A stretch of DNA of 42,420 nt from assembly GCA_001515955.1 (NCBI GenBank), contig LOES01000026.1:1-42420 (forward strand), read 5' to 3'. This stretch comes from Clostridia bacterium BRH_c25. Its GTDB lineage: Bacteria > Bacillota_A > Clostridia > Lutisporales > Lutisporaceae. The first letter of the stretch is position 1. Every line of letters begins with the position of its first letter. Shown here in pieces: positions 22,484-31,274 of this stretch. Below the pieces are notes generated by a model, which made no database searches, was not told the origin of the DNA, and worked only from the letters and a program-made list of their open reading frames with translations. The position numbers were made by a program, and so were the translations under genes.

Positions 22484-24360
22484 GTGAGAGAAGCAACAGG
22501 GATATACGCCCCAACCAGATGAGAGGGCGCGGCGGTATGGGTCACGGACCCGGTGGAGGTATGATGCAGGGTGGAGAAAAAGCTCGTGATTTCAAGAGCA
22601 CAATGAGAAAGCTGCTTAAGCACTTAAGTATTTACAAAGTATCAATAATCATTGTTTTCATATTTGCAGCGGCAAGTGCGGTGTTTACCATAGTAGGCCC
22701 AAAAATCCTGGGTAAAGCTACTACGAAGCTGTTTGAAGGTGTTATGGACAAAATTTCCGGTACCGGCGCTGGGATAGACTTTGTTTATATAGGAAGAATA
22801 ATCATAATTTTAGCTGGCTTGTATCTTATCAGCACTGTATTTGGTTATATACAAGGCTGGGTGATGTCCGGTATTTCCATGAAGGTAAGCTACGGCTTCA
22901 GAAAGGACATTTCTGAAAAAATCAACCGTATGCCGCTGAGATACTTTGACGGCACAAATCATGGAGAGATACTGTCCCGTGTCACCAATGACGTTGATAC
23001 ACTAAGTCAGACACTTAATCAGAGCCTGACACAGATTATCACATCCCTTACTACGGTAATAGGAGTACTCGTCATGATGCTGAGCATAAGCTGGCTTATG
23101 ACTATTGCAGCAGTTTTCATAATTCCAGTCTCCTTAGTGTTCATAATGTTCATTGTAAAGCGCTCTCAGAAATATTTCAAGGAGCAGCAGGATTATCTGG
23201 GAAATTTAAACGGGCACATCGAGGAAATGTATGGCGGCCACACTGTAATGAAAGCTTTTAACGGAGAGGGAAAAAGTGTTCAAAAGTTTGATGGATTAAA
23301 CGGCAAATTATATGGGGTTGCCTGGAAGTCACAATTTTTATCCGGTATGATGATGCCTATAATGAATTTCGTGGGGAACCTCGGCTATGTGGCAGTATGC
23401 ATATTGGGCGGATGGCTTACCATCAGAAATGCCATCGAAATCGGGGATATCCAGGCCTTCATCCAGTATGTACGTTCATTCACACATCCGATTACTCAGA
23501 TTGCCAATATTTCAAATGTTCTTCAACAGACTGCTGCTTCTGCCGAGCGTGTATTTGAGTTCATGGCAGAAGAGGAAGAGGTTCCTGAGACCTCAAACCC
23601 CGTCAAGCTTGAAAAAGTACAGGGCAGTGTGGAATTCAGAGATGTGCACTTTGGATATGACCCGGAGAAAATTATTATAAATGATTTTTCTGCAGCTGTT
23701 AAGCCGGGGCAGAAAGTCGCTATTGTAGGTCCTACCGGTGCGGGCAAAACAACCATGGTTAAGCTTCTGATGCGTTTTTATGATGTAAGTGAAGGTGCAA
23801 TACTGGTTGATGGCCATGATATAAGGGAATTTAACCGTAACGAGCTGCGTTCAGTTTTCGGTATGGTATTACAGGATACCTGGCTTTATAACGGAAGCAT
23901 TATTGAGAACATCCGATATGGCCGCCTTGATGCAACTGATGAAGAAGCTATTGCCGCTGCAAAGGCAGCCCATGTTGACAGCTTCGTCCATAACCTGCCG
24001 GAAGGCTATAATATGGTATTGAATGAAGAGGCCTCGAATGTATCACAAGGGCAGAAGCAGCTTATTACAATTGCAAGGGCGATACTTGCAGACCCGAGGA
24101 TACTGATACTTGACGAAGCTACAAGCTCTGTAGATACACGTACCGAGGTGCAGATACAAAAGGCAATGTCAAACCTGATGAAGAACCGTACCAGCTTTAT
24201 CATTGCCCACAGGTTGTCAACAATCAGGGATGCAGACTTGATTCTGGTAATGGATCACGGAGATATCGTTGAACAGGGTGTCCACAAGGAGCTGCTTGAA
24301 AAGGGAGGCTTCTATGCAAGTCTTTACAACAGCCAGTTTGAAAGCACTAGAGTAAGTTGA
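22480..24360 (+). CDS. Heterodimeric ABC exporter subunit with catalytic Walker B
   Basis: This 626-aa half-transporter begins with a Gly/Arg/Met-rich leader of about 35 residues before the first membrane helix. Six helices and an ATPase follow: Walker A GPTGAGKTT, signature VSQGQKQ, Walker B LILDEATSSVD with the catalytic Glu, and switch His in IAHRLSTI. The signature has Gln where LSGGQ has Gly. In a heterodimer this signature faces the degenerate Walker site of the partner, so the deviation lies in the same inactive pocket. ATG 22480 overlaps the TGA of the partner gene. No strong terminator is seen after it. Confidence 0.9.
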   Translation: MSERSNRDIRPNQMRGRGGMGHGPGGGMMQGGEKARDFKSTMRKLLKHLSIYKVSIIIVFIFAAASAVFTIVGPKILGKATTKLFEGVMDKISGTGAGIDFVYIGRIIIILAGLYLISTVFGYIQGWVMSGISMKVSYGFRKDISEKINRMPLRYFDGTNHGEILSRVTNDVDTLSQTLNQSLTQIITSLTTVIGVLVMMLSISWLMTIAAVFIIPVSLVFIMFIVKRSQKYFKEQQDYLGNLNGHIEEMYGGHTVMKAFNGEGKSVQKFDGLNGKLYGVAWKSQFLSGMMMPIMNFVGNLGYVAVCILGGWLTIRNAIEIGDIQAFIQYVRSFTHPITQIANISNVLQQTAASAERVFEFMAEEEEVPETSNPVKLEKVQGSVEFRDVHFGYDPEKIIINDFSAAVKPGQKVAIVGPTGAGKTTMVKLLMRFYDVSEGAILVDGHDIREFNRNELRSVFGMVLQDTWLYNGSIIENIRYGRLDATDEEAIAAAKAAHVDSFVHNLPEGYNMVLNEEASNVSQGQKQLITIARAILADPRILILDEATSSVDTRTEVQIQKAMSNLMKNRTSFIIAHRLSTIRDADLILVMDHGDIVEQGVHKELLEKGGFYASLYNSQFESTRVS

Positions 24361-24435
24361 GTATAGCTTTATAAAGATTAACAGTTGTGATACAATTAAT
24401 TGCATAAACAAGTAGAATAGGAGGGACCAAAAACT

Positions 24436-24789
24436 ATGGAAGAAAGAAGAAAGTCCAAAAGACTCCCCCTAAAGCTGGAATTGAAGATTTCTTCACTGTT
24501 TAAACAGAATTATGAGCTTATACCGGATATTAATGAGAGTATTGCAGTGAAGGACATATCCAAGACTGGAATGGGCTTCATATGCAGGCATGAGCTGCCT
24601 TTGAATTATTATTTTGATGCAAAGATACAATTGACTCCAAACAAGTACTTCTATGCCGTATTAAAAATCGTACGCATTAGTAAGACCGAGGAGGGATACT
24701 CTGTGGGCTGTGAATTCGTAGGCTTGGCGGATATACTGAGCATGAGAGTGGATCTGTATGGCGAAGAGCTGGAAGAAATCACAGAGTAG
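24436..24789 (+). CDS. PilZ domain protein (c-di-GMP receptor)
   Basis: This 117-aa protein is essentially a single PilZ domain. It has the RxxxR element in RRKSKRLPLKL near the N-terminus, and DISKTGMGF, the D-x-S-x-x-G element, near residue 40. Both are needed for c-di-GMP binding. A C-terminal helix is acidic (LYGEELEEITE). GGAGGGACC lies 7 bases before the ATG. The gene precedes a soluble chemoreceptor, separated by a hairpin and promoter, so a link to motility or surface behaviour is plausible. No glycosyltransferase or flagellar gene is nearby. Confidence 0.85.
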   Translation: MEERRKSKRLPLKLELKISSLFKQNYELIPDINESIAVKDISKTGMGFICRHELPLNYYFDAKIQLTPNKYFYAVLKIVRISKTEEGYSVGCEFVGLADILSMRVDLYGEELEEITE

Positions 24790-24813
24790 CGTTAATCAGG
24801 TACGATAATCTTT

Positions 24814-24842
24814 GACTACAGTCTATCATCCGGATTGTAGTC
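24814..24842 (+). terminator. Hairpin after the PilZ gene
   Basis: GACTACAGTC (24814-24823) pairs with GATTGTAGTC (24833-24842) with one G-U. The following TTCTATTG is a weak T-run. The stem sequence is shared with the terminator at 26484. Confidence 0.65.
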
Positions 24843-24920
24843 TTCTATTGTATGGGAAAGAATATTTTCCATACATTTGTCTATATAATAACTATTTTAC
24901 TTCTTATAAAGAATTATTAT

Positions 24921-24948
24921 TTGAAAACGATAATAATTATGATATAAT
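24921..24948 (+). promoter_or_regulatory. Promoter of the chemoreceptor gene
   Basis: TTGAAA (24921-24926), 16-base spacer, TATAAT (24943-24948), about 60 bases before the start codon. Confidence 0.55.
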
Positions 24949-25011
24949 AAATAATATTATAATTACAGGAAATATTTTGCTATTATGCATGAAATATAAG
25001 GAGGATGGAGC

Positions 25012-26478
25012 ATGTTTGGGAAATCAGCAGGAAAGCCTTGTAATGAGGCAATATGTATTCTGAACTATGTGGAAAAGAGATTGAATGGTGAAGAGGTGCA
25101 AGAACCGGGAGTGGAGTATCCTATTCATATGACTGTTTTAGAGTATTTTAACAAGCTGCTTGCCAATGAAAAGCAAATGTCGGCAGCAGCCAAGCAAATG
25201 CTTATAATTACAGCAGCTTTAAGCAGCTTTGATGTCAATATGTCTCACAGTGCCTATAAGCTTATTGATTTTGCAAAGGAAATGTCCATGCTGAGTGAAT
25301 CCAACCTGGCAATAGTGGAGCAAACAACTGCAAGCATGAATCAGGTGAATGATACGGTCAGCAATACCGCTGATACACTGGAGCAGTTAGCGGCAGCGTC
25401 AGAGGTGCTTGTCACAAGGAATAATCAAAGCCTGTCGCAGATTGAAGAAGTAAATGATCTGAAAAATAATGTAATGGCTGATGCAAATATAATGAGTCAA
25501 CAGATTCAACAATTGGTTGAAATGGCAAACAAAGTAAACGATATAGTCAATGATGTAAAGAAAATTGCTGATCAGACAAACCTGCTGGCACTTAATGCTT
25601 CTATTGAAGCGGCAAGAGCCGGGGAGCACGGAAGAGGCTTCTCTGTAGTAGCTCAGGAAATCAGAAAGCTTGCAGATGATACAAAGATAAGTCTGGGAGG
25701 TATGAACACCTTTGTTAATAATATACAGAGTGCAGCTTTGTCCGGAAAGGAAAGCATGGACAGTACTATAAATGCTACTGTTGAAATGAGCGAAAAGCTG
25801 GAGGCTATCACCGGAACTATCAGGGAAAATGTTGATATGCTTCATAGCACAATAGATGATATACAGATAATAAATGAGTCTATGGACGGGATAGAGGGTG
25901 CAACTAATGAAATCAATCAAGCAATGGAAGCCTCCAGCCGTGATGCTGAAAAGCTTAGTCAAATGACACAGATAATAACAAAGGATGCAACACAAAGCGC
26001 GGAATATGCAAAGCAGATATCCGATATAGATGATTCATTATCAGGGATTGTAAGGGAAATGATGCAAGCCCTGCTCGGAAGTAAAAATGCGATGAGCAAC
26101 CAGGAGCTTATACAGAACCTGAAGAGTGCAAAAGAAGCACATGGTAAGTGGGTAATCAATCTCAAAAATATTGTAGATGAAATGAGATCATACCCAATAC
26201 AGATCAACAGTTCAAAATGTGCTTTCGGACATTTTTACAATTCCATAAATATTAATCATCCGTCTATTGAGGCGGATTGGAAGGAAATTGACAGTATACA
26301 TGGCGAATTACACAACTACGGACATAAAGTTCTTGATGCTGTAAAGGAAAGAGATGCCTCCAAAGCACAGGAATACTTCTACAAGGCAGAGGAGCTGTCA
26401 AGGTCGGTTTTGTCCCGTTTGGACAAAGTAATATCAGAGGTAGAGGAGCAAGAGGGAAAAGGAGTGCGGGTATTATAA
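25012..26478 (+). CDS. Soluble methyl-accepting chemotaxis protein with C-terminal CZB zinc-binding domain
   Basis: This 488-aa protein has no membrane segment. The signalling core at about residues 95-365 is a long coiled coil whose hairpin tip is recognisable: [20 protein letters not shown], then [20 protein letters not shown]. The last 115 residues form a CZB domain: a His in AHGKWV, the Cys in [10 protein letters not shown], and two more ligands in [13 protein letters not shown] domains bind zinc through three His and one Cys, and sense zinc or oxidants such as hypochlorite. AAGGAGG lies 8-10 bases before ATG 25012. The N-terminal 90 residues do not match a sensor known to me. A strong terminator follows. 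Confidence 0.88.
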   Translation: MFGKSAGKPCNEAICILNYVEKRLNGEEVQEPGVEYPIHMTVLEYFNKLLANEKQMSAAAKQMLIITAALSSFDVNMSHSAYKLIDFAKEMSMLSESNLAIVEQTTASMNQVNDTVSNTADTLEQLAAASEVLVTRNNQSLSQIEEVNDLKNNVMADANIMSQQIQQLVEMANKVNDIVNDVKKIADQTNLLALNASIEAARAGEHGRGFSVVAQEIRKLADDTKISLGGMNTFVNNIQSAALSGKESMDSTINATVEMSEKLEAITGTIRENVDMLHSTIDDIQIINESMDGIEGATNEINQAMEASSRDAEKLSQMTQIITKDATQSAEYAKQISDIDDSLSGIVREMMQALLGSKNAMSNQELIQNLKSAKEAHGKWVINLKNIVDEMRSYPIQINSSKCAFGHFYNSININHPSIEADWKEIDSIHGELHNYGHKVLDAVKERDASKAQEYFYKAEELSRSVLSRLDKVISEVEEQEGKGVRVL

Positions 26479-26483
26479 AGTCT

Positions 26484-26520
26484 GACTACAGTCGTGTAAT
26501 TCCGGCTGTAGTCTTTTTGT
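26484..26520 (+). terminator. Terminator of the chemoreceptor gene
   Basis: GACTACAG (26484-26491) pairs with CTGTAGTC (26506-26513), followed by TTTTTGTT. The stem matches the one at 24814. Confidence 0.85.
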
Positions 26521-26650
26521 TGTACGTATACACTCCATTGGAATTATGAATATAAAATGTTTTTCGTGAAATGTATATATGATAAAATAGTTAGGAAGGA
26601 TGGCAATTGCTTCTGCCTTAACAATACATGAAACAGAGAAGGAGTATCCG

Positions 26651-28558
26651 ATGAACCTTATAAGTATGGAGAACATAACCAAAAGCTATAGTGAGAGAAT
26701 TCTTCTTGATGATATAAGTCTCGGGATAAATGATGGGGATAAAATAGGCATTGTAGGATTAAACGGAGTAGGAAAGAGTACTCTTCTCAAAATAATTGCC
26801 GGAATTGAAAATCCGGATGGGGGAAGGATTATCAGAGGCAATTCTGTTTCTATCGAATATTTATCACAGAGCCCATATTTTGATCCTGAGGCATCAGTGC
26901 TGGAACAGGTTTTCAAGGGTGATTCTCCGATAATGAAGCTGGTCAGGGAATATGAAGCAGCTTTATGGGAACCGGGTGAGAACAACGAGAAGCTTTTAAA
27001 GCTAAGCAGTGAGATGGACAGGATGAATGGCTGGAGTCTGGAGATTGAGGCAAAAGGGGTGTTGACCAAGCTTGGCATTACTGATTTTCATGAGAAAATT
27101 GCAGTTTTGTCCGGAGGCCAGAAAAAGAGGGTTGCCTTGGCATCAGCTTTGATCAATCCTTCAGAGCTGCTTATATTGGATGAGCCTACCAATCACCTTG
27201 ACAACAAGACAATAGATTGGCTTGAGGAATATTTGAGCAAGCGGAAGGGTGCTTTGCTGATGATCACCCATGACAGGTACTTCCTGGACAGGGTTGTGAA
27301 TGAAATCGCTGAACTGGATACAGGAAAGCTTTATCTGTATAAGGGAAATTACAACAACTTCATAGAGAAGAAAATAGAAAGAGTAGAGCGTGAGTCTGCC
27401 AGTGAGCGGAAAAGACAGACTCTGCTGAAAAAGGAGCTGGCCTGGATAAGCCGGGGTGCCAAAGCCCGTACAACAAAACAGAAATCAAGAATAGAGCGGT
27501 TTGAGAAATTAAATGAGCAAACAGTTGATTTGACCGGAGAAAAGCTTGACATATCTGTGGGCAGCAGCAGACTGGGGAAAAAGATAATTGAGCTGTCTCA
27601 CATAAGCAAGAGCTTTGGTGAAAATAAAGTGATTGAGGACTTCAGCTACATTGTTCTCCGGAATGACAGGGTAGGTATCATAGGGGCTAATGGAACCGGA
27701 AAAACAACATTGATGAATATAATAGCAGGAATAATAGAACCGGACTCCGGAACTGTGGAGATCGGGGAGACTGTCAAAATAGGCATGTTCTCTCAGGATT
27801 CCTGTCATATTGAGGACGGAAGAAGGGTTATTGAGTATATAAGAGAAGGGGCGGAGTATCTGGAAACGGCGGAAGGAGAAAAAATATCCGCATCACAGAT
27901 GTTGGAGAGGTTCCTATTTCCCTCTTCTTCACAGTGGACACCCTTATCGAAGCTTTCCGGCGGGGAGAAGAGAAGGCTGCAGCTGCTGAGAGTATTGATG
28001 GAAGCGCCTAATGTGCTTCTTCTGGATGAGCCAACCAATGATCTTGATATAGAAACGCTGACTATATTGGAGGATTATATTGAAAGCTTTCAAGGGGCAG
28101 TTATCGCAGTATCCCATGACCGGTACTTTCTGGATAAGACGGCAGACAGGATTTTTGTCTTTGAAGGCAAGGGAAATATAATGAAATACACCGGCAATTA
28201 TACAGATATCAAAGAAAGCGGTATTTTAGAAGCTATAGACGATACTCTTGGACAAAAAGCAAAGGAAAGAGATAAGTGTTATGAGGCTAAGACTACCGCT
28301 GTGAGGGATAAAGAACGGCCTGTAAAATTTACCTTCAAGGAACAGAGGGAATACGAGGAGATTGACACTGTAATTGCCCTTTCGGAGGAAAAGGTTAAAG
28401 AGCTGACTGATAAGCTTGCTGCTGCAGCCAGTGATTATGTATTGCTCCAGAAGCTGATGAAGGAGAAGGAAGAAGCGGAGCATCAGCTGGAGGAAAAAAT
28501 GGAAAGATGGGTTTATCTTAACGAACTGGCGGAAAAAATAGAAAGAAGAGGCTCTTAA
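26651..28558 (+). CDS. ABC-F family ATPase (Uup-like, with C-terminal coiled coil)
   Basis: This 635-aa soluble protein has two ABC domains and no membrane region. The first has GLNGVGKST, LSGGQKKR and LLILDEPTNHLD; the second GANGTGKTT, LSGGEKRR and LLLDEPTNDLD. An Arg/Lys-rich linker (RGAKARTTKQKSRIERF) joins them, as in ABC-F proteins that act in the ribosomal E site. The final 80 residues are a charged coiled coil, the C-terminal domain typical of the Uup/YfmR group. ATG 26651 follows AAGGAG; the longer reading from 26600 has no site. It probably relieves ribosome stalling or assists assembly; antibiotic resistance is less likely with this linker but not excluded. Confidence 0.9.
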   Translation: MNLISMENITKSYSERILLDDISLGINDGDKIGIVGLNGVGKSTLLKIIAGIENPDGGRIIRGNSVSIEYLSQSPYFDPEASVLEQVFKGDSPIMKLVREYEAALWEPGENNEKLLKLSSEMDRMNGWSLEIEAKGVLTKLGITDFHEKIAVLSGGQKKRVALASALINPSELLILDEPTNHLDNKTIDWLEEYLSKRKGALLMITHDRYFLDRVVNEIAELDTGKLYLYKGNYNNFIEKKIERVERESASERKRQTLLKKELAWISRGAKARTTKQKSRIERFEKLNEQTVDLTGEKLDISVGSSRLGKKIIELSHISKSFGENKVIEDFSYIVLRNDRVGIIGANGTGKTTLMNIIAGIIEPDSGTVEIGETVKIGMFSQDSCHIEDGRRVIEYIREGAEYLETAEGEKISASQMLERFLFPSSSQWTPLSKLSGGEKRRLQLLRVLMEAPNVLLLDEPTNDLDIETLTILEDYIESFQGAVIAVSHDRYFLDKTADRIFVFEGKGNIMKYTGNYTDIKESGILEAIDDTLGQKAKERDKCYEAKTTAVRDKERPVKFTFKEQREYEEIDTVIALSEEKVKELTDKLAAAASDYVLLQKLMKEKEEAEHQLEEKMERWVYLNELAEKIERRGS

Positions 28559-28582
28559 CTTGAGCCTCTTCTTTCTATTTTT
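28534..28582. terminator. Bidirectional terminator overlapping two coding ends
   Basis: A perfect 21-bp inverted repeat (28534-28554 and 28562-28582, 7-base loop) begins AAAAATAG and ends CTATTTTT. The left arm encodes the last residues of the ABC-F protein, whose stop starts in the loop. The right arm holds the stop and last codons of the minus-strand DUF3795 gene. Confidence 0.85.
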
Positions 28583-28913
28583 GTGCTCTTAAGCTATCGA
28601 GGACATTTTTAGCGTCGGGAGCCATTTTGAAGAAGTCGGTTATTTTGTCGCAGTTGTAATTATCACATTTGCTGCAATTTTCCTGGGCTTTTTCATTATT
28701 GCATTTTCTTATGTTGCACTCAAGACAGTAGGAGAAAAGCACCTCTGAGCCGCAGCCGAGACAATTTACATCCTTTGCTTGAATTTCGGCATTGAACATC
28801 TTGCTCCAGTTCTCGGCAGTCTTTTTCCTGAGATCATCATCGTTGTTTCTGGTTGCGGTGTACGCGTCACAATTGTGGCATTCTATTCCGCAGCAGGCTA
28901 TAATTTTATCCAT
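28575..28913 (-). CDS. DUF3795 family Cys-rich protein
   Basis: This 112-aa cytoplasmic protein has about fourteen cysteines, in the pattern of DUF3795: CCGIECHNCDAYTAT near the N-terminus, then VNCLGCGSEVLFSYCLECNIRKC and CSKCDNYNCDKI. The paired Cys motifs should bind zinc or an Fe-S cluster. No enzymatic residues are recognisable. GGAGGT precedes the ATG. It stands alone on the minus strand, converging with the ABC-F gene over a shared terminator. The family is common in anaerobes but has no known function. Confidence 0.88.
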   Translation of the reverse strand: MDKIIACCGIECHNCDAYTATRNNDDDLRKKTAENWSKMFNAEIQAKDVNCLGCGSEVLFSYCLECNIRKCNNEKAQENCSKCDNYNCDKITDFFKMAPDAKNVLDSLRAQK

Positions 28914-28990
28914 ATTATACCTCCGTTTTTAATTTATGACTTTATTGTATACGAACATATGTTCTAAGTCAATACTTTAATAAAATAAAT

Positions 28991-29017
28991 AAGGAGAGGC
29001 TTTAAAAGCTTCTCCTT
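28991..29017 (-). terminator. Terminator of the 63-aa protein gene
   Basis: AAGGAGAGGCTT (28991-29002) pairs with AAGCTTCTCCTT (29006-29017), with one G-U. On the minus strand a T-rich stretch follows. Confidence 0.75.
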
Positions 29018-29020
29018 GAT

Positions 29021-29212
29021 TTAGTCTTTATAATTTGAAAGTGCGGTACTTGTTGTATTAATTGCATTTTCTACAGCATTCAGGGTGTTTTGAATTTGCT
29101 GCTTGTTTTCCGGTTTTTCAACTGTGCTGAGAGCCTGATTCAATGAAATTTTTGCATCGCTTAGCTGGCTGAAGACTTTCTGTACCTGCTGTTTCGCATT
29201 TTTCCCCGGCAT
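29021..29212 (-). CDS. Small helical protein of unknown function
   Basis: This 63-aa protein has no cysteine, no signal peptide and no membrane segment. It is Gln/Asn/Lys/Ala-rich with heptad-like spacing (QQVQKVFSQLSDAKISLNQA, then QQIQNTLNAVENAINTTSTA), which predicts two long amphipathic helices. GGAGGT lies upstream of ATG on the minus strand, and a clear terminator follows, so the gene looks real despite its size. It might be a small spore or structural protein, but I do not recognise a family. Confidence 0.65.
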   Translation of the reverse strand: MPGKNAKQQVQKVFSQLSDAKISLNQALSTVEKPENKQQIQNTLNAVENAINTTSTALSNYKD

Positions 29213-29312
29213 ATCATCATACCTCCATGAATTTATGATTTAACTTATAATACTATTATCTTTATTTTGACTTAAATAATGCTTGAAAAAAATGTAAAAA
29301 AAATCTTCTACA

Positions 29313-29537
29313 GATACGAGATACGAGATTCGAGATACGGGGATGTCTGGGTATTGCTTAAGGGTCAAAGATCCTTCGCTTTGCTCAGGATGACATATGT
29401 GATTGTATATAGCAATAATATCGATATAATTTTTGCTGTGTCCTTCCGTGTAACAGATCTGTGTGACTTGTTACACGCACCTGGACCCATAAGGAATACC
29501 GAGCCTTCCTCGCATCTCGAATCTCGTATCTCGCATC
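29313..29537. repeat. 225-bp MITE-like element with heptamer-repeat termini
   Basis: The 29213-29599 gap has no credible gene. Its middle is bounded by 26-bp inverted repeats (29313-29338 and 29512-29537) that match at 24 positions. Each end consists of four degenerate heptamers of the GATACGA type. Inside are a hairpin GTGTAACA/TGTTACAC (29448-29455 and 29469-29476) and the stretch ATCCTTCGCTTTGCTCAGGA, a motif seen in dispersed intergenic repeats of many bacteria. No transposase or clear target duplication is seen. Confidence 0.65.
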
Positions 29538-29599
29538 TTTTATATATTTATGCTAAAATAAGCTAAAGTATATAGAATAAAAGGCCTGGAGGAATATAT

Positions 29600-30352
29600 A
29601 TGAAGCTGATTTCATGGAATGTAAACGGTCTTAGGGCTTGCGCACAAAAAGGATTTATGGAGTACTTCAAAGAGGCGGATGCGGATGTCTTCTGTATTCA
29701 GGAGAGCAAGCTCCAGGAGGGGCAGATAGATCTGAAGCCGGAGGGCTATCACCAGTATTGGAATTATGCAGAGAAGAAAGGTTATTCAGGTGTTGCCGTT
29801 TTCAGCAAAGCCGAGCCTTTAAGCTGCACTTACGGGATAAACAGGGAGGAGCATGACAAGGAAGGCAGGGTTATTACTCTTGAGTATGAAGACTTCTATC
29901 TTGTTACGGTTTATACTCCGAACTCTCAGCAGGAGCTTTTGAGGCTGGATTACAGGATGAGGTGGGAGGATGATTTCAGGAGCTACCTCAAGGCTTTGGA
30001 TGAATTGAAGCCGGTTGCGGTTTGCGGGGATTTAAACGTAGCACATAAGGAGATAGATTTGAAGAACCCCAACAGCAACAGGAGGAATGCAGGATTTACA
30101 GATGAGGAAAGGAATAAATTCACTGAGCTGCTGGAGTCAGGCTTTATAGATACCTATCGATATTTCAATCCTGACAAGGAAGGGGCCTACTCTTGGTGGT
30201 CCTACCGCTTCAATGCCAGAGCCAATAACGCAGGCTGGCGTATAGACTATTTTTGTGTTTCTGAAAGATTGGCCGTCAGGCTGGTCAGCGCAGACATTCA
30301 TACGGGAGTGACAGGATCGGACCATTGTCCTGTAGAACTGGTTATAAAATAG
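29600..30352 (+). CDS. xth: Exodeoxyribonuclease III
   Basis: This 250-aa enzyme is an AP endonuclease and 3'-5' exonuclease for base-excision repair. Key residues are visible: WNVNGLRA (Asn 7), QESKLQ (metal-binding Glu near 35), VYTPNS, CGDLNVAH (Asp and Asn near 150), RIDYF, and the closing GSDHCPV with the Asp-His pair. Length is normal. The start ATG follows CTGGAGG. A WYL regulator begins 30 bases after its stop, and another gene after that, so it may be part of a DNA-repair or stress-responsive transcript; no SOS box was recognised. Confidence 0.95.
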   Translation: MKLISWNVNGLRACAQKGFMEYFKEADADVFCIQESKLQEGQIDLKPEGYHQYWNYAEKKGYSGVAVFSKAEPLSCTYGINREEHDKEGRVITLEYEDFYLVTVYTPNSQQELLRLDYRMRWEDDFRSYLKALDELKPVAVCGDLNVAHKEIDLKNPNSNRRNAGFTDEERNKFTELLESGFIDTYRYFNPDKEGAYSWWSYRFNARANNAGWRIDYFCVSERLAVRLVSADIHTGVTGSDHCPVELVIK

Positions 30353-30382
30353 GAGCTTTCCGGATTTCGGGGAGGGTTCATG

Positions 30383-31270
30383 ATGAGCAATATGCACAGA
30401 CTTATCTGGTTTGACAAGCAGATGAGGGCTTTGGTATATCCCAACCGTGGAAATTTGGCTGAAAAGTTTGAAATATCAGTAAGGCAGGCTCAAAGGGATA
30501 TAGATTACCTGAAAAATTCTCTTGAGGCTCCAATAAAATATAGTGCGAAGCGGAGAGGTTATTATTACGAGGACGAAAGCTACATATTGCCCAGTGTTTA
30601 TATAAATGACCTGCAGAAAAGGATGCTTAAGTTCCTCGCATACAGATACGGCAACTACACCCAGACCCCTAAGGTGGCTCAGCTGTCCGAGCTGTTTAAA
30701 AAGCTTGCGGAGGAGGATGAGATTGAAGATGAAATTCCCATCTTTGACCTGGGAAAGCCTGTGGTGCAGCATTATTACGTCATATACAATGCCATCTGCT
30801 CCAAAAACAAGTTAAAGCTTACTTACAGAGATCCTTACAAAGGGAATGTTGCACTCAAGCTTGATCCCTATAAGCTGTTTTACAAATATAATGCAGACCA
30901 CCTGGCAGGTTATGACAATGAACTCCGGGAATTTACCGTTCTGAGGCTGGACCGTATTGCTGCATTGGAGGTGCTGTCTGAGAGCTTTGTAGTCTCTTCT
31001 GAGTTTGAAACAAAAAAATATAGTGGTTTTGTGAAGAAGGAGCCTTACGTGGCTAAAGTACGTTTTACCTGTGAGCAGAATATTAAGGTAGACAGGGGTA
31101 TCAGGGCAAAGCATTTGGAGGGCTTCACCTACGAAATTGAGTTTTTTGATGTGGAAGAATTGATAAACCTTCTTATATGCAACAGCAGATTTGATAAGGT
31201 TCTTTTCCCTAAATGGCTTAGTCAGAAGATAATTGAACGTTGTGAGGGGATTATAGGAAGGCTGAGGTGA
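30383..31270 (+). CDS. WYL-domain transcriptional regulator
   Basis: This protein of about 295 aa combines an N-terminal HTH (NRGNLAEKFEISVRQAQRDI DYL region, about residues 20-50) with a C-terminal WYL-type ligand domain. That domain has LKLTYRDPYKGN, LDPYKLFYKYNADHLAGYD, and the ELREFTVLRLDRI stretch typical of WYL folds. The Trp-Tyr-Leu triplet itself is altered to H-L-A-G-Y. ATG 30383 is seven bases after GGGAGG; ATG 30380 is the alternative. WYL regulators often control DNA-damage or defence genes and may bind nucleic acid ligands. It directly precedes the BtrH-like gene (four-base gap) and follows xth. Confidence 0.85.
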   Translation: MSNMHRLIWFDKQMRALVYPNRGNLAEKFEISVRQAQRDIDYLKNSLEAPIKYSAKRRGYYYEDESYILPSVYINDLQKRMLKFLAYRYGNYTQTPKVAQLSELFKKLAEEDEIEDEIPIFDLGKPVVQHYYVIYNAICSKNKLKLTYRDPYKGNVALKLDPYKLFYKYNADHLAGYDNELREFTVLRLDRIAALEVLSESFVVSSEFETKKYSGFVKKEPYVAKVRFTCEQNIKVDRGIRAKHLEGFTYEIEFFDVEELINLLICNSRFDKVLFPKWLSQKIIERCEGIIGRLR

Positions 31271-31274
31271 GAGA

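Noticed and set aside
26651..28558. Antibiotic-resistance ABC-F protein
   Set aside because: The linker and C-terminal coiled coil fit Uup/YfmR-type housekeeping proteins better; resistance cannot be claimed from sequence.
29313..29537. CRISPR array, from the heptamer repeats
   Set aside because: Repeats are too short and adjacent, with no spacers and no cas genes.
29279..29566. Open frame of 95 codons over the MITE-like element
   Set aside because: It is a translation of heptamer repeats and intergenic DNA; no ribosome site and no protein-like pattern.
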